Source of the DNA: Litorivivens sp041624475
GTDB lineage: Bacteria; Pseudomonadota; Gammaproteobacteria; Pseudomonadales; Spongiibacteraceae
Assembly: GCF_041624475.1 (NCBI RefSeq)
Contig: NZ_JBFJUX010000013.1
Span: 41,588 to 105,587 of the forward strand
Length of the DNA stretch: 64,000 bases
Reading direction: 5' to 3'
A model generated the notes under the pieces. The model was given only the letters and a program-made list of their open reading frames with translations. It was not told where the DNA came from and did not search any database. Positions 58,482 to 64,000 of the stretch are shown here, one piece after another. The first letter of the stretch is position 1; every line of letters begins with the position of its first letter. Position numbers and translations under genes: made by a program.

Positions 58482-61010
58482 CTAAAATTCTACGGCAAGC
58501 TCTAGTCCGAAGGTACGGGGGTTAGCCTGAACCAGCGTCGCGGCACCCAAGGCTGCGCTCACTGCAAATCCGCTTTTGAAATATTCCTTGTCAGCAATAT
58601 TGTCCACATAGGCGGTGAGCCTGAAGGTTTCGGAGGGAATCCAGCTCAAGCGGGCGTTAAACATATCCAGCGCATCGACATAGGAGCTTTCATACTCCAC
58701 CGCCTTGAAGTCGATACCGGTAAACAACTCGTCCCGGTGATAATAGGACAGTCGTGGCATGACCAACCCAATCGGCGTCATCCACTGATACATGATGGCC
58801 AGCGAGTAGGTAGTTTCAGGCACCAGCGCAAAATCTTCCTCACTTCGATCTACAGTATCGGCGCCCTGACCAGGAATTACGATCTGCCCCATAAACTCGT
58901 CATAACTGGCATCCGTATAAGAGAAGCTGCCCTGCAAGAACCAGTTACCCAGTACCAGTGTCGATTCCATTTCCAAGCCCTGCACGGTCGCAAGACCGGC
59001 ATTGGAGAGAAACAGGTAGATATCGCTGATACGCTCGCCCTGCTCGGCAACCCGCACTTGAATTTCCTCGTAGTCAAGGCGGTAGAGTGCGGCGTTAAAT
59101 CGCAGACGCGATTCCAGCCCATCTAATTTCACCCCCACCTCATAGTTGTTGACCTGCTCGGGCTCGAACGGCACCAACTCCGGGCCGCGGGGCTCAAAAC
59201 CGCCGGCTTTGAAACCCTCACTATAAGTTGCGTACACCATGAAACTATCCAGGTTCATAGATTCCAACCACTCTCCCGGTGCGACCATCGACAAGGTCAC
59301 TGATGGCGAGAAGTCAGTCCAGTCTGCCTGCTTCACGTCCCGCGAATCCCGCACGATAACAGGCAGGTCAGGGATGTTTTGCCCGATCTGATCAAAAATC
59401 GGCACAGGAACCGGCGAGTAAAACCCAGCTTGATCGATATAACTGGTAGGAAAGCCAAATGCACTCAACCGCTGCCCATACTCCTGATGATCAACTTCAA
59501 AAATGGTTAGGTCCCGCTCACGCTCTTCGAACGTGTATCGCCCCCCTACCGTCAGCGAGAGATACTCGGTCAGGTCAAAGCTGCCCTGAGCAAACAGCGC
59601 CCAGCTCTTGTTTTCAAGGTTGCTTCGGGTCGCAAGAAATGTCGCCAGGGGAAAGACCACGCCTTCATCAGCGCCTAAGCAGAAGACAGCGAGCTCCGGA
59701 GATCCTGCAGCGCAAGCGGTAGACGGGCGAATGCCACCCAGCCCTTTTGGTCCAATCAATTGCGCAAAGGGGTTATTGTCGATCGTCTCAAGCGAGGCAA
59801 ATGCCCCTAGCGTAAATTGCAGGCGATCCTCAAATGCTGCACCGTTAAGCTGGAACTCCTGACTGAACTGCATTCGCTCTTCATCGGGAACCGGCTCACC
59901 GTCGGCTTCAAGGGTGCTATTCAATGCGATCGAACCGTTATTAACCGCACTGATCTGCGTACCATCCTGATCATCGTTTCTGATGATATTGTTCTGAAAG
60001 CTCAGGCCGGAAATACTTTTTAATTCATAGTCGTCCGACAGCGCCCAGTTCAAGGTCAGCGCAACGATACTGGTGTCCATTGCAATACGGCTGTCGGCAC
60101 GGTTTACGACCAATTCCCGGTCCGCCACCGCCGCCTCACTGGCCGCGCAGGCATCAGCAAAGTCCGGACGATTGGGATAACGGAGCTGGGCAATATTCGA
60201 CTCCGGGTTCTGTAGAATACAGCTAATACCGGTACTCAACTCATCCTGACGACTCCAATAGCCGAACAGGTCAACTGTGAAAGTGTCGCTAAGATCCCAA
60301 AGCAGCCGTCCGGTCGCAGCAAGCCGATCCTCATCACCGAAAGTACCGCCGTCAAAGCGGTTGTCAAAATATCCATCAGTGCGCTTGCTATTAAGCGCAA
60401 AACGAAAACCCAGCTTGCCTTCTACCAGCGGGATATTGCCACTGAACTTCGCATCAAGACGACCAAAATTACCAGGGCGCAACAATAACGCTCCCTCCAG
60501 AGATTCGAGGTCTGGCTCGCGAGTGGAGACAAGAATGGCACCACCCGTATTATTCTTCCCAAACAGGGTTCCCTGTGGACCGCGCAACACCTGGATACTC
60601 TGGGTATCCACCGTGTCCAATAACTGAGCGTCCTGTCGCGCGATAAAGATCCCGTTCAGATATACCCCCACCCCAGGGTCAAGCACGGCAGCGGCCTCGC
60701 GCTGACCAATACCTCGTATAAAAATCGCCGGTGTTTTCGAACCACTTTCGCCAAACTGTAATCCTGGCACGGATTGCTGAAGATCCGTTATGGCTGTGAT
60801 ACCGGCTTCTGCCAGTGCATCGGCATCCAGCGCACTGACAGCCACCGGTGTTTCCTGCAACTTTTCTGTTCGCTTACGGGCCGTGACATAAACCTCTTCC
60901 AGGATATTGGAACGAACCTGACGGTCGGGATCATCAACACCCTGAGCTATTGCGGGAGAAGCCATCGCAATGCAGGCCGCCAACGCGAACACACTATAAG
61001 GTTTCTTCAT
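58482..61010 (-). CDS. TonB-dependent outer-membrane receptor
   Basis: 842 residues from the ATG at 61010 (MKKPYSVFALAACIAMASPAIA signal). The plug starts NILEEVYVTARKRTEKLQET and contains QSIQVLRGPQGTLFGKNNTGG. The barrel ends NPRTFGLELAVEF with a terminal aromatic residue. No siderophore-specific motif is visible. The gene is divergent from a TetR regulator and a monooxygenase; uptake of the monooxygenase substrate is a reasonable inference. The family is abundant in marine gammaproteobacteria that grow on hydrophobic compounds. Confidence 0.93.
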   Translation of the reverse strand: MKKPYSVFALAACIAMASPAIAQGVDDPDRQVRSNILEEVYVTARKRTEKLQETPVAVSALDADALAEAGITAITDLQQSVPGLQFGESGSKTPAIFIRGIGQREAAAVLDPGVGVYLNGIFIARQDAQLLDTVDTQSIQVLRGPQGTLFGKNNTGGAILVSTREPDLESLEGALLLRPGNFGRLDAKFSGNIPLVEGKLGFRFALNSKRTDGYFDNRFDGGTFGDEDRLAATGRLLWDLSDTFTVDLFGYWSRQDELSTGISCILQNPESNIAQLRYPNRPDFADACAASEAAVADRELVVNRADSRIAMDTSIVALTLNWALSDDYELKSISGLSFQNNIIRNDDQDGTQISAVNNGSIALNSTLEADGEPVPDEERMQFSQEFQLNGAAFEDRLQFTLGAFASLETIDNNPFAQLIGPKGLGGIRPSTACAAGSPELAVFCLGADEGVVFPLATFLATRSNLENKSWALFAQGSFDLTEYLSLTVGGRYTFEERERDLTIFEVDHQEYGQRLSAFGFPTSYIDQAGFYSPVPVPIFDQIGQNIPDLPVIVRDSRDVKQADWTDFSPSVTLSMVAPGEWLESMNLDSFMVYATYSEGFKAGGFEPRGPELVPFEPEQVNNYEVGVKLDGLESRLRFNAALYRLDYEEIQVRVAEQGERISDIYLFLSNAGLATVQGLEMESTLVLGNWFLQGSFSYTDASYDEFMGQIVIPGQGADTVDRSEEDFALVPETTYSLAIMYQWMTPIGLVMPRLSYYHRDELFTGIDFKAVEYESSYVDALDMFNARLSWIPSETFRLTAYVDNIADKEYFKSGFAVSAALGAATLVQANPRTFGLELAVEF

Positions 61011-61175
61011 GGTATATCCCTTCACTGTAACCATCCCGGCCCGACGAGCCATTTACATGAGTCGACCGTCCTAAAGCAGAGGTAAAGAAAAATGATTTGG
61101 ACCAATGGAATATTTGAGCTAAGCCGCGGCCAGGCTGGCCGCGTTACAGCGATCCCCGCGACTGCCGTTGAGCAT

Positions 61176-61241
61176 GTATCGTATACGGGCATGATTTCTA
61201 TCATTTATTATATTATTATTTCTAAATATACTACGGTATAT
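61176..61241. promoter_or_regulatory. Candidate operators between TonB receptor and TetR gene
   Basis: A dyad GTAT-CGT-ATAC lies at 61176-61186 and a dyad ATATAC-TACG-GTATAT at 61226-61241. Both lie in the 299-base divergent intergenic region, which is AT-rich. The TetR protein at 61310 is the obvious candidate to bind one of them and repress both directions. No single element is long enough to be sure. Confidence 0.35.
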
Positions 61242-61309
61242 CTAATTTGCAATCGTCTTATTTTACGCCACGTCGACTAGAACCCCACCGTGGTCAACTG
61301 AGGTAACCC

Positions 61310-61918
61310 ATGTCCGCCGCCCAACCCGTCAACCGGATCGAACGTCGCAAACTTGAATTCAGAAGGAAAATCACAGATGCGGCTGTACGACTGTTTGAGC
61401 AAAACGGCGTTGCCGACACGAGCATTGCCTCTATTATCAAAGAAGCGGATATCGCACATAAAACCTTCTTTAACCATTTCCCGACCAAAGACCACCTGTT
61501 GCGGCATGTGGCCAGCACCTTTAGTCACCGCGCCTATCAATCCTTCTCAGATGAAATAGCGCGCATCAAAGACCCCAAAAAGCGCGTGGCTTTCTGCCTG
61601 AAAAGTATTGCTAAAGAACTGGAAGGCGTAAAAGATCACTATAAGGAGCTGCTCAACCTCTACCTGATTAGCGGCGCTGCAGAGAGCGATCTGCAGCGAG
61701 AACAGCGAGCCCAGTTCACCAGCCTTATCAGCCAGATCATTGCCGAGGCCCGAGAACAGGATCAACTCAAGCTCGATTTCCCCAACGATATGCTTACCGA
61801 CATTATCATCGGGCTGTGCATATCGACGCTGCTGTCCTGGAGCCTTGAAGACAACTACCCCATCGTTGAAAAAATGCGAAATCAGGTTAACTTCATCAAC
61901 ACAACCATTTTCGTGTAA
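61310..61918 (+). CDS. TetR-family transcription regulator
   Basis: 202 residues. The N-terminal helix-turn-helix is KITDAAVRLFEQNGVADTSIASIIKEADIAHKTFFNHFPTKDHLL. The rest is an all-helical ligand-binding domain of about 140 residues. Start ATG has GAGG at good spacing. It probably represses itself, the monooxygenase gene 82 bases downstream and the divergent receptor; ligand unknown. Confidence 0.9.
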   Translation: MSAAQPVNRIERRKLEFRRKITDAAVRLFEQNGVADTSIASIIKEADIAHKTFFNHFPTKDHLLRHVASTFSHRAYQSFSDEIARIKDPKKRVAFCLKSIAKELEGVKDHYKELLNLYLISGAAESDLQREQRAQFTSLISQIIAEAREQDQLKLDFPNDMLTDIIIGLCISTLLSWSLEDNYPIVEKMRNQVNFINTTIFV

Positions 61919-62000
61919 GTGTCGCAAAATATCAGATTCCGCGTATTTGACGACATTCCGCTGAGGCTCACATTCGGTAAGCTAATGGGATAGAGACAAT

Positions 62001-63548
62001 ATGGAACAGACGCAGGACATGGGCACAGACAGACAGAATCCTTCCGTTGTAATTATCGGAGCCGGCATGACCGGCATCGCGCTTGCTATCAAACTCAAGC
62101 TTTCCGGCATCACCCATATTACGCTGCTTGAAAAAGCCGATTCTGTTGGCGGCACCTGGCGAGAGAATACCTATCCTGGGGTCGCCTGCGACGTCCCCTC
62201 ACACGCCTACACTTACAGTTTCGCACCCAACCCGCACTGGAGCAGTTTTTTTGCGCCGGGCCGAGAGATCCGCGCCTACTTTCAATCTGTTTTCGATCAG
62301 TATGATCTGGGCAACCTGACCCACTTCAACGAAAAAGTCACACGCTGTAATTACCAGCAGGAAAAGTGGCTGGTTACTACCGAGAGCGGCAAAAACTTTA
62401 GCGCTGATTTTGTTTTTTCCGCGACCGGATTCCTCCACCAGCCACGCTACCCGGATCTTCCCGGCCTTGAAGACTTTGCGGGAGCAAAGATGCACTCAGC
62501 CCGCTGGGATCACTCAGTGGATCTAAAGGGCAAGAAAATCGGCGTAATCGGCACCGGCTCCAGCGCTACGCAAATGATCCCCGAGCTGATTAACATGGAA
62601 GGCACCGACGTGAGCGTCTTCCAACGAACCGCCCAATGGATCGTACACACTGAAAACAAACCCTACAGTGAAAAGCAAAAACAGCGTTTTCAACAGGACC
62701 ATTCTCGAATCGAGCGCGTAAAAAACCTGTCGCTGTATATTTTTGAACAGGGCACTACCGCGCTCACCAGCACCTCATGGTTCTATAAAACCCTACACAA
62801 AATTTTTGCCTGGAACGCAGTACGCAACCTGAATAAAAAGGTCAAAGACTCTGAATTGCGAAAGAAATTGACGCCCGATTACACCTTCGGTTGTAAACGG
62901 GTTGTCTTGAATGGCGCATTCTACGATGCCATGCAACAACCCAATGCTCACTTGGTAACAGACAAGATAGACCACATCTCAATGACAGGCATCGTTACCG
63001 CCGATGGTACCCACCATGATCTGGATATCATCGTGATGGCTACAGGCTTCGATTCCACTGCGTACATGCGCCCCATTGAACTCACAGGGCGCGATGGTCT
63101 CACTATCGAGGAAGCCTGGCGCGATAAAATGATCGCCTACCGTTCCATGTGCATTCCGGGTTTTCCCAACTTCTTTCTGACACTGGGACCAAACAGTCCG
63201 GTTGGCAACTATTCGGTCATTGCCATTAGTGAACGGCAAGCCGACTTCGCTATTAGCCTGATAAAGGAATGGCAAAAAGGCAACCTGCCGACAATAGAGG
63301 TGAAAAAGTCAGCATTTTACAACTGGTACAGCAATCTGAAGGATAAATTGCGCACCACCGTTTGGGCCAGTGGTTGCCAGAGCTGGTATCTTGATGCCGA
63401 CGGTGATCCGCTTACCTGGCCAGATAGCTGGAAGGCGTGGACGCGCATGATGGATACCGCCGCGATAGAAGATTTCGAGAAAGCCGCGCCCACAGTCATT
63501 AATTCAAGCTCTTCTCCTCAGGAAAGCTACTCGCTGGCGGAGTCGTGA
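62001..63548 (+). CDS. Baeyer-Villiger-type flavin monooxygenase
   Basis: 515 residues. Rossmann motifs are IIGAGMTGIALAIKL (FAD, near residue 20) and IGVIGTGSSATQMIPEL (NADPH, near residue 180). The fingerprint F-x-G-x3-H-x3-W-D is seen as F159 to D170 (FAGAKMHSARWD), typical of Baeyer-Villiger enzymes and related FMOs. It would insert oxygen next to a ketone, forming esters or lactones, with NADPH and O2. It is preceded by a TetR gene and overlaps an AraC gene tail by 22 bases on the opposite strand. Likely cyclic or long-chain ketones, unproven. Confidence 0.9.
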   Translation: MEQTQDMGTDRQNPSVVIIGAGMTGIALAIKLKLSGITHITLLEKADSVGGTWRENTYPGVACDVPSHAYTYSFAPNPHWSSFFAPGREIRAYFQSVFDQYDLGNLTHFNEKVTRCNYQQEKWLVTTESGKNFSADFVFSATGFLHQPRYPDLPGLEDFAGAKMHSARWDHSVDLKGKKIGVIGTGSSATQMIPELINMEGTDVSVFQRTAQWIVHTENKPYSEKQKQRFQQDHSRIERVKNLSLYIFEQGTTALTSTSWFYKTLHKIFAWNAVRNLNKKVKDSELRKKLTPDYTFGCKRVVLNGAFYDAMQQPNAHLVTDKIDHISMTGIVTADGTHHDLDIIVMATGFDSTAYMRPIELTGRDGLTIEEAWRDKMIAYRSMCIPGFPNFFLTLGPNSPVGNYSVIAISERQADFAISLIKEWQKGNLPTIEVKKSAFYNWYSNLKDKLRTTVWASGCQSWYLDADGDPLTWPDSWKAWTRMMDTAAIEDFEKAAPTVINSSSSPQESYSLAES

Positions 63549-64000
63549 GTCCGCCGCCACTGCTGTGGTGATTCGCCGGACCAGCGTTTAAAGGCATGCG
63601 AAAAGGCGACCGCGTCGTTAAAACCTAGCTCTAAGGCAATGCTTTCGACGCTGTCACGGGAATAGGCAAGCCGATCTTTCGCTCGACGAAAACGCACCTC
63701 CTTAAGCAGCTCGCTAAAGGTAACTCCTTCACGCTTCAAAAAACGCTGGAGGGTTCGTTCTTCTATGCCCAGCCTCGCCGCCAACGTTGGCAGATCCGGC
63801 ACCGGCGTTTGCACGAGCAGACGGTCACGAACCACAGCGCCGTAGCGGAAGGGCTTGTCCAGCTCTGCAACCTGTCGCGCACACTGCGCCTCATAAAATT
63901 CCAGCGCCAGTCGGTCGGCAGTCGGCAGTTGACGCACAAGCTGACTCTGATTGAACTCGAGAAAGGATGTCTCAGATTGCGACAGCACCGGGCACCCGAA
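63527..64000 (-). CDS. AraC-family transcription regulator, 5' end cut by window edge
   Basis: The frame is open to the right edge (residues FGCPVLSQSETSFLEF at the boundary), so the gene continues outside; the visible part has about 157 residues. The two helix-turn-helix motifs are LPTLAARLGIEERTLQRFLKREG and VESIALELGFNDAVAFSHAFKRWSGESPQQWR, as in the OruR/Arabinose-binding-domain subfamily. An internal GTG at 63988 is not a likely start. Its target is probably the adjacent monooxygenase or genes beyond the edge. Confidence 0.9.
   Translation of the reverse strand, partial: FGCPVLSQSETSFLEFNQSQLVRQLPTADRLALEFYEAQCARQVAELDKPFRYGAVVRDRLLVQTPVPDLPTLAARLGIEERTLQRFLKREGVTFSELLKEVRFRRAKDRLAYSRDSVESIALELGFNDAVAFSHAFKRWSGESPQQWRRTHDSASE

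Overview
The window looks like chromosomal DNA of a marine, Gram-negative, heterotrophic gammaproteobacterium. Supporting features are two large TonB-dependent receptors, MipA/OmpV and other beta-barrel proteins, an assimilatory NirBD, RegB/RegA, RsuA/RsmC, SfsA and a Marinobacter-type fatty acyl-CoA reductase. The mix (DUF3604, DUF385, alkyl sulfatase, Baeyer-Villiger monooxygenase, PQQ dehydrogenase, patatin) suggests the Cellvibrionales group (Spongiibacteraceae/Halieaceae-like); this placement is inference. Coding density is high. I see no rRNA, tRNA, CRISPR, transposase or prophage.

Region 1 (1-11.2 kb) is an inorganic and C1 nitrogen block. A narK transporter (cut by the left edge) is divergent from nirBD. 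A PAS-PAS sigma-54 activator follows, divergent from cynA-cynB-cynD-cynS plus a DUF1348 gene, i.e. cyanate import and cyanase. Near-perfect sigma-54 (-24/-12) promoters precede both nirB and cynA, and a perfect 14-bp inverted repeat lies between the activator gene and cynA. Region 2 (11.2-17.2 kb) holds a minus-strand operon (DJ-1/PfpI, Gfo/Idh/MocA, thioredoxin-like, MAPEG), rlmI, and a CbbR-like LysR regulator divergent from a small two-helix membrane protein and an SbtA-type bicarbonate transporter. Region 3 (17.2-21.7 kb) has a broken partial duplicate of a DUF385 gene flanking an HD-domain gene, a BCCT transporter and ppa.

Region 4 (21.7-30.3 kb) is an accessory catabolic block: secreted lipase-like hydrolase, DUF3604 protein, TonB receptor, alkyl-sulfatase-type metallo-hydrolase lipoprotein, an orphan ZntR-like MerR regulator that appears to control only itself, and an unknown 158-residue protein. 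Region 5 (30.4-44.5 kb) is mainly housekeeping and envelope: cysE coupled to an M15 peptidase, patatin, PhzF-like, Rieske, sfsA, MipA, AsmA, glutathione peroxidase, the coupled prfC-rsuA-rsmC set, and a fatty acyl-CoA reductase for wax-ester type storage. Region 6 (44.5-54.3 kb) contains a Met-rich outer-membrane protein divergent from RegB/RegA, argG, pyrC-rnt, and a stress/iron group (2-Cys peroxiredoxin with an OxyR-like site, bfd with a Fur-like box, bfr). Two copies of one REP/BIME-like palindromic repeat sit at 39.2 and 54.2 kb.

Region 7 (54.3-64 kb) holds a PQQ quinohaemoprotein alcohol dehydrogenase lipoprotein, a beta-barrel protein, a PaaI thioesterase and a TonB receptor. The receptor is divergent from a TetR regulator followed by a Baeyer-Villiger-type monooxygenase, and an AraC regulator is cut by the right edge. 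This resembles an uptake-and-oxidation locus for a hydrophobic, ketone-like substrate (inference).

The most interesting connected system is the sigma-54 controlled nitrate/cyanate block, with the SbtA bicarbonate locus close by: cyanase consumes bicarbonate together with cyanate.
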